Of a stretch of DNA of 64,000 bases, positions 9,308 to 18,531 are shown in pieces. Under the pieces are notes generated by a model. It was not told the origin of the DNA and ran no database searches. It saw only the letters and a list, made by a program, of their open reading frames with translations. The stretch lies in NCBI GenBank assembly GCA_024707305.1, contig JANPZZ010000026.1, positions 186,001-250,000 of the forward strand, written 5' to 3'. The stretch comes from Chitinophagaceae bacterium. Lineage in GTDB: Bacteria; Bacteroidota; Bacteroidia; Chitinophagales; Chitinophagaceae. Both the position numbers and the translations under genes were made by a program. How positions within the stretch are numbered: the stretch's first letter is position 1; every line of letters starts with the position of its first letter.

Positions 9308-9700
9308 ATGAAGAATACGTCCAGGGAGCGTTTTGAAAAACTGGTTGCTCCACTTTATTTTTATATGATGCTGTCACGCAGGGCTTACGACAAGTATTTG
9401 CAAAACAAAATACTGTTGCATGCCCTGAATATTTTTTCGGCTAACGAGAAGATCGTAACGCTGATTGAATCGCAACCAGCACTCATTCCCGAAGAATTGA
9501 TACCTGATGCAATCGAACTTGTAAACCACTATGGTATCTGGATGAACCAGTTTCGTGAATTTCACCAGAGCCAGCCTTTCACACTGAAGGATACTTATAT
9601 TTTCCACCACATCGATCATTTATCTGCATTTCCCAAAGACGCCGAACGGCGCTTTTTCGAATACTATCATCAATTAAAAAAAGAGCTTACAAATGATTAA
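9308..9700 (+). CDS. Hypothetical protein, alpha-helical, 130 aa
   Basis: I do not recognise the family. The protein is soluble, mainly helical by composition, and rich in aromatic residues and His (HHIDHL near residue 100). It has no signal peptide or membrane segment. Its 3' end overlaps the next gene (SDR epimerase) by 8 bases, so the two are translationally coupled, and it probably serves the same amino-sugar pathway. Confidence 0.6.
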   Translation: MKNTSRERFEKLVAPLYFYMMLSRRAYDKYLQNKILLHALNIFSANEKIVTLIESQPALIPEELIPDAIELVNHYGIWMNQFREFHQSQPFTLKDTYIFHHIDHLSAFPKDAERRFFEYYHQLKKELTND

Positions 9701-10673
9701 ACGCGTACTGGTAACCGGTGGAGCCGGTTATATTGGTTCGGTCCTGGTAAGGATCCTGCTTAACAAAGGTTATGAAGTGATTGTAATGGATTCGCTTAAG
9801 TTTGGCGGCGAAGCTCTGTACGATGTAGCACAACACCACAATTTCGAATTTATAAAAGGTGATATCCGCAATGAAGCGGATGTAGATAAAGTGTTAAACA
9901 AAAAGATTGACGCCATTGCGCATCTGGCTGCGATTGTAGGCGACCCTGCCTGCAAAAAATTCTCCGACGAAGCCAACGAAACAAACTGGGCTGGCTCGGT
10001 AAACCTGTTTGAAAAAGCAGAGAAAGCCGGTGTTGCAAGATTTGTATTTGCATCAACCTGCAGCAACTACGGGAAAATGGCTGATCCGGACGCTTATGTA
10101 AATGAAGAATCAGAACTGCGCCCCGTATCACTGTACGCAGAACTGAAAGTTAAATTCGAAAAGTACCTGCTGGAAGAAAGAAAGGATGCAAAAATCTGCG
10201 CAACAGCCCTGCGTTTTGCAACTGTTTATGGATTTTCTCCCCGCATCCGTTTCGATCTTACCGTAAACGAATTTACACGCAACGTTTGCCTTACCGGCGA
10301 ACAGGAAATCTGGGGCCCTCAGTTTAACCGCCCTTATTGCCACGTTGATGACCTGGCGCGTGCTGTTGTACTGGCAATAGAAGCACCCGAAGAAAAAGTG
10401 AAATCAAATGTGTTCAACGTTGGTGATACAACTGAGAACTATAGCAAAGGAATGCTGATGGAAGAAATTCAAAAACAGATTCCTCATACGCAAGTAAAGT
10501 ATAAAGACAGTGCTGAAGATCCACGCGACTATCGAGTGAACTGCGATAAGATCAAAAACGAACTTGGTTTCACCATCACAAAGAAAGTACCCGATGGAAT
10601 CCGTGAAATCATCAAGTTGATGGATAGCGGAATTATCGCCGATGCTTATTCTGAAAAATTCAGGAACATCTAG
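9693..10673 (+). CDS. NAD(P)-dependent sugar epimerase/dehydratase (extended SDR)
   Basis: Extended short-chain dehydrogenase of 326 residues acting on nucleotide sugars. It has the GGAGYIG cofactor loop at 9-15, Asp of VMDSL at the end of beta-2, GDIRN, HLAAIVG, ASTCSNYG and the catalytic Tyr-x3-Lys in LYAELK near residue 150. The Tyr/Lys spacing is normal. Such WcaG-type proteins include 4-epimerases and 4,6-dehydratases; sequence alone does not choose. It overlaps the previous ORF by 8 bases. A perfect 14-bp hairpin follows the stop, so transcription may end here. Confidence 0.85.
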   Translation: MIKRVLVTGGAGYIGSVLVRILLNKGYEVIVMDSLKFGGEALYDVAQHHNFEFIKGDIRNEADVDKVLNKKIDAIAHLAAIVGDPACKKFSDEANETNWAGSVNLFEKAEKAGVARFVFASTCSNYGKMADPDAYVNEESELRPVSLYAELKVKFEKYLLEERKDAKICATALRFATVYGFSPRIRFDLTVNEFTRNVCLTGEQEIWGPQFNRPYCHVDDLARAVVLAIEAPEEKVKSNVFNVGDTTENYSKGMLMEEIQKQIPHTQVKYKDSAEDPRDYRVNCDKIKNELGFTITKKVPDGIREIIKLMDSGIIADAYSEKFRNI

Positions 10674-10691
10674 CATCTTTTCAAATTTTGT

Positions 10692-10735
10692 TTGAAGGAT
10701 AAAGAGGAACTGGCTTCTTTATCCTTCAACAATTT
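10692..10735 (+). terminator. Perfect 14-bp inverted repeat after the epimerase
   Basis: Arms at 10692-10705 (TTGAAGGATAAAGA) and 10716-10729 are exact complements with a 10-base loop. A T-rich stretch (AATTTTCTCC) follows. The position between the epimerase stop and the aminotransferase start fits an intrinsic terminator or attenuator. Confidence 0.75.
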
Positions 10736-10764
10736 TCTCCTTTATAACAACAACTCTACGCGAA

Positions 10765-11904
10765 ATGGTATTGCTCTCTGGTCCAAATGTTGCCGGCAAC
10801 GAATGGAAATACGTTAAAGACTGCCTCGATACTGGATGGGTTTCATCTGTTGGTTCTTATGTTACGCAGTTTGAAAACATGGTTGCCGAATATGCAGGTT
10901 GCAAATACGGCGTGGCTACGAGCAATGGAACATCTGCACTGCACATCGCTCTCATGCTGGCCGGCGTAGAAAGAGGCGACCTGGTAATTACTCCCAATGT
11001 AACTTTCATTGCTACCGTAAACTCAATTCGTTATACCGGCGCTGATCCGGTGCTGGTGGATGTAAATCCTGGAAGCTGGCAAATGGATCTCGATCTGCTG
11101 GAAGAATGGTTGTCGAATGAAACAACACTGAATGCAAAGGGTGAGCGTGTGCATACCGCAAGTAACCGTGTTGTAAGAGCAATTTTACCCGTTCACGTGT
11201 TAGGTAATATGGGCGATGTTGACAGGTTGCTTCAAATCGCGGAGAAATATAACCTCGCAGTTGTTGAAGATTCAACCGAAGCACTGGGTTCTTATTATAA
11301 AGGAAAACATGCCGGTAGTTTTGGATTGATGGGATGCTTTAGTTTTAATGGAAATAAAATCATTACAACGGGCGGCGGTGGCGTAATTGTTACCAATAAT
11401 GAAGAGCTTGCTAAGAAAGCAAAGCACCTGACTACCCAGGCAAAGAGTGATCCTTTTGAATATATCCATGATGAAGTTGGATACAATTACCGATTGGTAA
11501 ATGTGCTTGCTGCAATGGGTGTGGCACAAATGGAATTGCTTCCTTCTTTTGTGCAACGCAAAAAAGAAATCGATGCATTTTATCGCAAGTCTTTCAGCGG
11601 ACTTGCTGATTTCAGCTTTCAGGAGGTTTCTGCAGATGTAGATCCCAACTGCTGGTTATTTACATTTCGCACCAAACACCAGAAAGAATTGCTGCGTGTT
11701 CTCAACGAAAGGAAATTACAATCACGTCCTTTCTGGGTACCGATGAACCAGTTGAGAATGTTTGAGAAAGATATCTATGTTACGAAAGCAGATCTTTCAA
11801 ATGAAATTTACCAGGAATGCCTCAGCATTCCCTGTTCTACCAATATCACGGAAGAAGAACTTAACAGAGTGGCGGAAACAGTGAAAGAAGTAGTTGGGCA
11901 TTAG
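10765..11904 (+). CDS. LegC-family aminotransferase (DegT/DnrJ/EryC1/StrS)
   Basis: PLP-dependent sugar aminotransferase, 379 residues. Lys198 in FSFNGNKIITTGGGG is the PLP lysine, and Asp169 of VVEDSTEALGS contacts the pyridine nitrogen. The N-terminus (LSGPNVAGNEWKYVKDC, DTGWVSSVG) is typical of the LegC subgroup, which aminates UDP-4-keto-6-deoxy-HexNAc using glutamate. Together with the PglD-like acyltransferase it would make a UDP-2,4-diamino-2,4,6-trideoxyhexose. The 4,6-dehydratase needed before it is not clearly present unless the SDR at 9693 fills that role. Confidence 0.88.
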   Translation: MVLLSGPNVAGNEWKYVKDCLDTGWVSSVGSYVTQFENMVAEYAGCKYGVATSNGTSALHIALMLAGVERGDLVITPNVTFIATVNSIRYTGADPVLVDVNPGSWQMDLDLLEEWLSNETTLNAKGERVHTASNRVVRAILPVHVLGNMGDVDRLLQIAEKYNLAVVEDSTEALGSYYKGKHAGSFGLMGCFSFNGNKIITTGGGGVIVTNNEELAKKAKHLTTQAKSDPFEYIHDEVGYNYRLVNVLAAMGVAQMELLPSFVQRKKEIDAFYRKSFSGLADFSFQEVSADVDPNCWLFTFRTKHQKELLRVLNERKLQSRPFWVPMNQLRMFEKDIYVTKADLSNEIYQECLSIPCSTNITEEELNRVAETVKEVVGH

Positions 11905-11970
11905 GAATTAGCTGGAGCTATGGCACCTTAAAACTGCTATTCAATCAAAATCTCAACAAAAATTGCACCT

Positions 11971-12633
11971 GTGTATCTCTTTATAAAACGCTTCTTCGAT
12001 ATTTTGTTCTCCCTTTTGGCGCTGATCATTTTGTCGCCTTTATTATTACCCATTATGCTGTTATTGAAATTAACGGGCGAAGGAGAAGTTTTTTATCTAC
12101 AAAAAAGAATAGGGTACCACAACCGCGAGTTTTTCATCTGGAAATTCGCCACCATGCTCAAAAACAGCCCAAACATCGGTAGTGGGGATGTTACTACCCG
12201 CAACGATCCCCGTGTAACGCCAATGGGAAAGTTTTTGCGGATGAGCAAAATCAATGAACTCCCCCAATTGATCAATATTCTGAAAGGAGATATGTCATTT
12301 GTAGGCCCGCGACCTTTAATGCGCGCCGGATTTGAAAGGTACAGTCCGGAGCTGCAGGCCAGGGTTTACAACGCTAAACCCGGATTAACCGGCATCGGCT
12401 CTGTTGTTTTTCGCGACGAAGAACTGATTATCACACAAAGCAGCCTGCCTCCGCAAGAATGTTATGCTAAGGTTATCCTGCCATATAAAGGGGCACTTGA
12501 AATCTGGTACCAGGAACATCAAAGTTTCTATACCGACTTCATGATCCTTTTTCTCACCGCATGGTATATTGTATTCCCCAAGAGTAATTTGGTAAATAAA
12601 GTTTTCAAAGGACTTCCCGTACGTGAGTCCTGA
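11971..12633 (+). CDS. Initiating sugar-1-phosphate transferase (PglC/WcaJ-type)
   Basis: Polyprenyl-phosphate phosphoglycosyl transferase of 220 residues. It has one N-terminal hydrophobic re-entrant helix (residues about 8-32), then the small catalytic domain with GEGEVFYLQKRIG, NDPRVTPMGKFLR, INELPQLINILKGDMSFVGPRP and the Asp/Glu dyad before it. It moves a sugar-1-phosphate from UDP-sugar onto undecaprenyl phosphate at the inner-membrane cytoplasmic face, starting repeat-unit assembly. The size (no extra N-terminal membrane domain) places it with PglC rather than WbaP. The start codon is GTG. It is the likely first enzyme for the diamino sugar made by its neighbours. Confidence 0.88.
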   Translation: MYLFIKRFFDILFSLLALIILSPLLLPIMLLLKLTGEGEVFYLQKRIGYHNREFFIWKFATMLKNSPNIGSGDVTTRNDPRVTPMGKFLRMSKINELPQLINILKGDMSFVGPRPLMRAGFERYSPELQARVYNAKPGLTGIGSVVFRDEELIITQSSLPPQECYAKVILPYKGALEIWYQEHQSFYTDFMILFLTAWYIVFPKSNLVNKVFKGLPVRES

Positions 12634-12685
12634 AAACCTGGTTTTGGCCTGATTTCGGATAGACCTGAAGACGAATAATGATCGT

Positions 12686-12693
12686 AAATTTGC
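12686..12693 (+). promoter_or_regulatory. Bacteroidota -7 box upstream of the CpsB-like gene
   Basis: TAAATTTG is an exact match to TAnnTTTG and lies 48 bases upstream of the TTG start at 12742. A TTTTG at 12642-12646 is too far for a standard -33 box, so the upstream element is not certain. Confidence 0.5.
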
Positions 12694-12741
12694 GTCTGGA
12701 AAGTAATCCTGACCCAAACCTTAAAACCTAAATCAGAAGCC

Positions 12742-13485
12742 TTGTTTAATCTTTTCCGCAAGTCGAAACCTTCAACCGGTCCTTTCAATTTTGAACAGAT
12801 CGGTGTGGATATGCACTCGCATATTTTGCCGGGAATTGACGATGGCGCGCGGGATATTGAAAATTCACTCACGCTTATTCGCGGCCTGTCGAATCTTGGT
12901 TTTCGAAAGCTGATCGCTACACCACATGTAATGTGGGACATGTATCGCAATACGCCTGCAACCATCAATGAACAACTGCGCATAGTAAAAGAAGCCGTGG
13001 CCGCAGAAGGTATTAATGTTGAATTGCATGCTGCCGCTGAATATTTTCTCGACGAGCATGTGGAAGATCAGTTGCGTAATAAAAAGCCCTTGCTCACGAT
13101 AGAAGGCAACAAAGTGTTGGCAGAGTTCTCCATGGCATTCCCATCGCTGAATATAAAAGACCTTTTGTTTGAAATGCAAATGCAGGGCTACCAGCCCATC
13201 ATTGCACATCCGGAACGGTATGTTTATTTGCAGCGTGATAAAACCTTTTACGACGAATTAAAAGATACCGGGTGTTTATTTCAACTTAACCTGCTCTCCC
13301 TTACAGGTTACTATGGCCGCACAGTAAATGAACTGGCACAATATCTTTTAAAACAGGGTTACTATGATCTCCTAGGCACCGATTTGCACCACCAGGGACA
13401 TCTCGACCGGTTGAACACTTTAACTGCCAATTCGCAATTGACGGAGCTGATAGAGCAGGGTAAAATTCTAAACCACACATTATAA
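12742..13485 (+). CDS. CpsB/YwqE-type PHP-domain tyrosine phosphatase
   Basis: PHP-fold metal-dependent phosphatase of 247 residues. Metal-ligand motifs are DMHSHILPGIDDGA (His25, His27), ATPHVMWD, AAAEYFLDE, IIAHPERY and GTDLHH near the end. This family removes phosphate from the BY-kinase tyrosine autokinase that controls chain length and export of capsule or exopolysaccharide. No kinase (Wzc) lies in the window, so its partner is presumably elsewhere. The start is a TTG, chosen because the frame opens there with basic residues and the -7 box lies upstream. Confidence 0.85.
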   Translation: MFNLFRKSKPSTGPFNFEQIGVDMHSHILPGIDDGARDIENSLTLIRGLSNLGFRKLIATPHVMWDMYRNTPATINEQLRIVKEAVAAEGINVELHAAAEYFLDEHVEDQLRNKKPLLTIEGNKVLAEFSMAFPSLNIKDLLFEMQMQGYQPIIAHPERYVYLQRDKTFYDELKDTGCLFQLNLLSLTGYYGRTVNELAQYLLKQGYYDLLGTDLHHQGHLDRLNTLTANSQLTELIEQGKILNHTL

Positions 13486-13540
13486 ACATCATATAAATCA
13501 GGCTGAACCTTTTCGCAGGCTGGTTTGTAGTTATAGTTGT

Positions 13541-14434
13541 ATGAGCGCGTTCACGATTAAAGATCTCGAAAATCTCTCTGGCATTAAGGCCCACACCATC
13601 AGGATGTGGGAACAGCGCTATAATTTTCTCAAACCCGAACGTAGTTGCACCAATATCAGGTATTATAGTAATGACCAACTGAAGACGCTGCTTAATATCG
13701 CGCTGCTCAATAAATACGGATTTAAGATTTCCCATATCGATCGGATGAAGCCCGATGAGATTCATGAGAAAATCCTCAGCCTTCGTGAGTGCGAAGCCAT
13801 GCAGGAGCGGATCGTGAATGAACTTGTGAAGGAAATGATCGACCTGGAAACAGATAAGTTCGAATGCTGCGTAAACCGGTATATTCAAAACCACGGTATT
13901 GAAAGTGCCGTGCGCGAGATCATCTTTCCCTTCCTGGAGAAAATCGGAATTCTCTGGCAAACCGGGCATATCATCCCAGCCCAGGAACATTTTGTATCGA
14001 ATATTATCCGGCAAAAGCTGATCGTGGCAATTGATGGCCTGCCAACCAATAGTAATGGCTGCAGTTGTATGCTGTACCTGCCAAATGATGAGTACCACGA
14101 GTTGGGGCTGCTCTTTCTTTCCTATCTCCTGAAAAGCAGAGGGGCGAAAATCATCTACCTGGGTGCCAACGTGCCGCTCGATGATGCAGCAAGCGTGGCG
14201 AACACCCTGAAGCCTCAAATGGCTTTCATCCATTTGACGAGTACCAGTCCTAACATGCAGTTTGACAAGCTGTTACGAAAGATTCACCAGCACATGCCAC
14301 AGCTTCCTACATTTATATCCGGCTACCCTACCTGCTGCTACCATAAAGAAGTACCCGCCAATATTTACCTCAAACGCAGTTACTGCGAAGTCGTGGAAAC
14401 CGTCGAGAATCTGGAACACTCCCCGGCTTTTTAA
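13541..14434 (+). CDS. MerR-type regulator with B12-binding domain (CarH/LitR-like)
   Basis: Transcription factor of 297 residues. Residues 4-72 form a MerR winged helix (IKAHTIRMWEQRY, IRYYSNDQL). Residues about 85-165 form the four-helix cap. It contains Trp139 then nine residues then Glu149-His150, the W-x9-EH signature of adenosylcobalamin-binding CarH photoreceptors. Residues 176-290 form the B12 Rossmann domain with EYHELG, where His186 matches the lower axial ligand. Such proteins repress carotenoid genes in the dark and release DNA when light breaks the Co-C bond. Its position ahead of an ECF sigma and the crt genes supports that role. The residue just after the Trp is Gln140, where Thermus CarH has its photo-adduct His132. 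Confidence 0.88.
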   Translation: MSAFTIKDLENLSGIKAHTIRMWEQRYNFLKPERSCTNIRYYSNDQLKTLLNIALLNKYGFKISHIDRMKPDEIHEKILSLRECEAMQERIVNELVKEMIDLETDKFECCVNRYIQNHGIESAVREIIFPFLEKIGILWQTGHIIPAQEHFVSNIIRQKLIVAIDGLPTNSNGCSCMLYLPNDEYHELGLLFLSYLLKSRGAKIIYLGANVPLDDAASVANTLKPQMAFIHLTSTSPNMQFDKLLRKIHQHMPQLPTFISGYPTCCYHKEVPANIYLKRSYCEVVETVENLEHSPAF

Positions 14435-14521
14435 AAAACTTTACAATTCCATTACAATCTCATTTTTGGTGGTAAGAATATTTTGTTTAACTTTATGCCT
14501 CAAAATCTTAAACAAAAAATC

Positions 14522-15022
14522 ATGCCCACCACAGATTTCAATGACGTACTGCTTGAGAATGCTGACTTTCTCAAGCCCTTTGCCGTAAATCTGACAAGGG
14601 ATACTGAAGCAGCCAACGACCTGTATCAGGAAACGTTGTATAAAGCACTTGCCAATAAGGAAAAGTATAATGTTGGCACCAACATCAAGGCATGGTTGTT
14701 TACGATCATGCGTAATATATTTATTAATGACTATCGTCGCAAGGCAAAACAACGGACGATATTTGATAGCACGCCCAACGATTTCCTCATCAATCAGAAG
14801 CAGGTTTCTGTTGCCAATGGCGGTGAAACGGAGATGCGCATGAAGGAGATTTATGAAGCGATTCATAATCTTCCTGAAATCTTCAAAGTGCCTTTTCAAC
14901 TTTACTTCGACGGATACAAATACCAGGAAATCGCCGATGCATTGGGCGAACCACTCGGTACTGTAAAAAGTCGCATCCACTTCGCAAGAAAATTATTGAA
15001 AGAGCGAATCGAGCGGCACTAA
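14522..15022 (+). CDS. ECF-type RNA polymerase sigma factor
   Basis: About 166 residues. Region 2 spans roughly residues 10-80 (FAVNLTRDTEAANDLYQET, IKAWLFTIMRNIFINDYRR) and region 4 lies near residues 110-165 (AIHNLPEIFKVPFQLY, YQEIADALGEPLGTVKSRI). It lacks extra C-terminal domains. I chose the ATG at 14522 rather than TTG or ATG codons 27-39 bases upstream, because family members begin close to region 2. It ends 3 bases before crtI, so it is co-transcribed with the carotenoid genes and probably activates them, analogous to CarQ of Myxococcus. No anti-sigma factor is adjacent. Confidence 0.88.
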   Translation: MPTTDFNDVLLENADFLKPFAVNLTRDTEAANDLYQETLYKALANKEKYNVGTNIKAWLFTIMRNIFINDYRRKAKQRTIFDSTPNDFLINQKQVSVANGGETEMRMKEIYEAIHNLPEIFKVPFQLYFDGYKYQEIADALGEPLGTVKSRIHFARKLLKERIERH

Positions 15023-15025
15023 TTT

Positions 15026-16513
15026 ATGACTATAAAGAAGAAGGTTATTATCGTCGGCAGCGGTTTCGCCGGTTTGTCGGCCGCCAGTTTTATGGCCAAA
15101 GCTGGCTGGGATGTAACTGTATTCGAAAAAAATAAAACGGCAGGCGGCAGAGCCTGCCAATGGAACGAACAGGGATTTACTTTCGATATGGGGCCCAGCT
15201 TTTACTGGATGCCCGATGTGTTTGAAAGATATTTCGCACAGTTTGGAAAGAAGGTAAGTGATTATTACAAACTGCAGCGGCTCGATCCTTCATACCGGAT
15301 TTTCTGGGACAAAGGGTTTACAGACCTGCCTGCAAATTTTGAATCTGCCAAAGCATTATTTGAATCCATTGAACCAGGCGCAGGAGAGAAGCTGGAAAAA
15401 ATATCTGCGCGAAGCGCTGTACAAGTATAATGTAGGAATTAAAAAACTGGTGTATAAGCCCGGTCTTTCGCTGTTTGAATTTTTAGAATGGGAAACGATC
15501 AGAGGTGTATTCCGTCTGGATGTTTTTTTCTTCTATTAAGAAACATATCTCAAAGTATTTCAAACATCCGCGTCTTTCGGCAGATCATGGAATTCCCCGT
15601 TTTGTTTCTGGGTGCCTTACCCGAAGAAACACCGGCGCTATACAGCCTCATGAACTATGCGGACATCAAAGGAGGAACATGGTATCCGCAAGGTGGAATG
15701 TACTCGGTAGTAAAAAGTATGCAACAACTTGCAGAAGGGCTTGGCGTACAATTCCGATTTAATGAAGAGGTTGCAGAGATTGTAGTGGAAGATGGAAAAG
15801 CAGTAGCCGTTGTAACAACGCAGGGTCGTTATACAACAGATGCGGTTATCAGTGGAGCAGATTATCATTTTACCGAAACCGCTTTATTACCTCCGGAATA
15901 CAGAACATATAGCGATCAATACTGGAATAAAAGAGTGATGGCTCCTTCATGCCTGCTGTATTATGTAGGCTTGAATAAAAAATTGAAAAATCTCTGCCAT
16001 CATAGTCTTTTTTTCGACGTATCTTTTGAACAGCATGGCCACGAGATTTATCGCGATCCCCAATGGCCATCCAACCCCTTATTCTATGTAAGTGCAGCGA
16101 GTTTAACTGACGAATCGGTTGCGCCAACAGGTTGCGAAAATCTCGTGTTCCTGGTTCCCGTTGCTTCCGGTTTGCAGGGCGATACAGAATCATTACGCGA
16201 AGAATGGTTTCAGAAAATTGTTGAAAGGTTTGAACAGCACACCGGGGAAGAGATAAAGGATGCAATCGTTGTGAAAAGAACTTATTCCGTAACGGATTTT
16301 GTAAATGACTATCATTCCTTCCGCGGTAATGCTTATGGACTGGCCAATACCTTACGACAAACTGCCATTCTCCGTCCGTCGTGTAAAAGCAAAAAAGTTA
16401 GTAACCTGTATTATACAGGACAACTAACGGTACCGGGCCCCGGCGTTCCTCCCAGTTTGATTAGTGGGGAAGTTGTGGCCGGCGAACTGATAAAAACCGG
16501 AATTGCCAGATAA
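15026..16513 (+). CDS. crtI: Phytoene desaturase CrtI (three frameshifts)
   Basis: FAD-dependent desaturase converting phytoene to lycopene at the membrane. The N-terminal FAD loop [23 protein letters not shown], and [11 protein letters not shown] are visible. The C-terminal signature [20 protein letters not shown] is complete. The frame is broken at an A6 run (15396-15401), a T7 run (15523-15529) and a TTT (15575-15577). Removing one base at each gives an uninterrupted protein of about 494 residues, the normal length. It is the first enzyme gene in the cluster, 3 bases after the sigma gene. Confidence 0.9.
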
Positions 16514-16527
16514 ATTAAGATTGCTGT

Positions 16528-17367
16528 ATGATTAAATTGTATCATGAAGCGAGTGCGGATTGCAGCCGGCTGGTAACCAGACGCTATAGCACTTCTTTTT
16601 CTTCAGCTATCCGCATGTTACACAAAGACCTTCGGGCGCCCATATGCAATATCTATGGGTTTGTACGTGTGGCCGACGAGATTGTTGATTCCTTTCATGA
16701 ACATGATAAACATTCCCTGCTCGAAGAATTTAAACGTGATACTAACGAAGCCATCGATCGGGGTATCAGCGTGAATCCTGTTTTGCATAGTTTCCAAAGA
16801 ACCGTTAACCAATACAATATTAACCGATCGTTGATTGATGCATTTTTTAAAAGTATGGAAATGGATCTTTCACGGAAAGCTTATGATGAGGATGGCTACC
16901 GCGAATACATTTATGGTTCTGCAGAAGTGGTAGGCCTGATGTGTTTGTATGTTTTTTTGTGAAGGCGATAAAGAAGCCTGGCAGCAACTATCGGAACCAG
17001 CGCGTTCATTGGGTGCGGCATTTCAAAAAGTAAATTTCCTCCGCGATATCAAAGCTGATTATTCGGGCTTATCACGTATCTATTTTTCCGGATTGTGACT
17101 TTGAAAATTTTACCTGCCAGGAAAAGAGAAAGATAGAAGAAGATATTCAAGCTGATTTTCACAATGCATATGTTGGCATCACACAACTTCCACTGAAAGC
17201 AAGGTTTGGTGTGTATGTTGCTTACAAATATTATTTATCCCTGTTCAAAAAAAATAAAACGAACGCATGCGCGGCATATCCTGGGTGCACGTATACGCAT
17301 TCCAAATTATCACAAAGCGCTCATCGTTCTTCGCGCATCCGTAAAAGGAAGTCTCGGTATGTTTTGA
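16528..17367 (+). CDS. crtB: Phytoene synthase CrtB (three frameshifts)
   Basis: Squalene/phytoene synthase that joins two geranylgeranyl diphosphates. The first Asp motif appears as RVADEIVDS (about residue 47). The second is in the frame after the first break (NFLRDIKADY). Breaks lie at T7 (16952-16958), T5 (17083-17087) and A8 (17247-17254); each needs one base removed. The corrected protein is about 278 residues and ends KGSLGMF at the TGA 17365-17367. It starts 14 bases after crtI. Confidence 0.88.
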
Positions 17368-17423
17368 ATTGAATCGTAAACCTGTTCCCATTTAATTGTT
17401 TATTAGTTTTGATACCTACGAAT

Positions 17424-17949
17424 TTGAAAGAAGAGTTAGTGATACTTGTTGACGAGGCAGACAACGAAACAGGGCTTGCGGAGAAAATGAAGACACACCG
17501 CCAGGGCTGGCTACATCGTGCATTTAGTGTTTTTATTTTTTCTGAAGATGGAAAAAATGTTATTGCAACAGCGCGCACCTGGTAAATATCATTGCGGTGG
17601 GTTATGGACAAATGCCTGTTGCAGTCACCCGTTTCCCGGAGAAGCAATTGAAGATGCGGCTGTACGCAGGCTTAAAGAAGAGATGGGATTTCAAACAGCA
17701 GTAGAAAAGATTTTCGATTTTGTATATCGTGCGGAGCTTGACAACGGTTTGATTGAACATGAATTTGATCATGTATTTGTTGGCAAATACGATGGAGAGA
17801 TACCCTTTAACCCCACGGAAGTAATGAATACGCGCTACCTTGCATCCGGCGAACTGGAAGTGTTGGTAGCAAAGGAGCCTGAATTATTTACGCCCTGGTT
17901 TAAAGCCGCATTACCCCGTGTACTGGATTGGTGGCGTAAACAACACTAA
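17424..17949 (+). CDS. idi: Isopentenyl-diphosphate isomerase type 1 (frameshifted)
   Basis: Nudix-fold enzyme that interconverts IPP and DMAPP to supply carotenoid precursors. The catalytic Cys lies in TNACCSHP and the Nudix-type Glu pair in RRLKEEMGF. Trp-Trp near the end (DWWRKQH) is typical. The frame breaks at A6 (17552-17557); one base removed gives about 174 residues. The start is a TTG at 17424, the only initiator that restores the normal N-terminal region (LVDEADNETG). It lies 56 bases after crtB and 19 before crtZ. Confidence 0.87.
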
Positions 17950-17968
17950 TTAATTTGAAAGAAAAAAG

Positions 17969-18490
17969 ATGATTGTTCTATTATACATACTCACACTGCT
18001 TGCCACATTTGTGTTGATGGAAGGCGTAACATGGCTTACACATCGGTATGTAATGCATGGTTTCCTTTGGTATCTGCATAAAGACCATCACCAGGTAGAA
18101 CCCGGCTTTTTCGAAAAGAATGATGCATTTTTCGTCATCTTCGCCATACCCAGCATCCTGTTGATATTTTTTGGAACTTATAGTGATAAATGGTGGATGC
18201 AGGCAATCGGTTTTGGTATTATGGCCTACGGTGCCGCTTATTTCCTGGTGCATGATGTTATCATTCACCAACGCTTTAAATGGTTTTCACGCAGTAGCAA
18301 TACTTATATACGTGCAATACGCTGGGCACATAAAATGCATCACAAACATTTGGATCGCCACCACGGCGAAAGCTTTGGTATGTTATTAGTTTCAAAAAAA
18401 TACTGGGATAAAATCAGGAAAGATAAAAAGCTGATGGCGGGCAAGGCGAAGGTTGGATACGCAGCGGAAATCAGTAATGAACAGGAATAA
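17969..18490 (+). CDS. crtZ: Beta-carotene hydroxylase CrtZ
   Basis: Membrane di-iron hydroxylase of the fatty-acid-hydroxylase superfamily, 173 residues. It adds 3- and 3'-hydroxyl groups to beta-carotene, giving zeaxanthin. The four His boxes are present: HRYVMHG, HKDHH, HDVIIHQR and HKMHHKHLDRHH. Four hydrophobic helices surround them. No frame break. Its presence beside crtY indicates hydroxylated yellow pigment as end product; no ketolase is visible. Confidence 0.92.
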   Translation: MIVLLYILTLLATFVLMEGVTWLTHRYVMHGFLWYLHKDHHQVEPGFFEKNDAFFVIFAIPSILLIFFGTYSDKWWMQAIGFGIMAYGAAYFLVHDVIIHQRFKWFSRSSNTYIRAIRWAHKMHHKHLDRHHGESFGMLLVSKKYWDKIRKDKKLMAGKAKVGYAAEISNEQE

Positions 18491-18531
18491 ATTGACTCAA
18501 GCCGGTCGTCGCTATCCCAATCACAACTGCA

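Noticed and set aside
14435-14521. Cobalamin riboswitch near the B12-binding regulator
   Set aside because: No B12-box-like sequence is present in the leader regions of the regulator or sigma gene.
15396-15577. Programmed ribosomal frameshifting in crtI
   Set aside because: Three shifts in one gene at plain homopolymers, with the same pattern in some 25 unrelated genes, fit sequencing error better.
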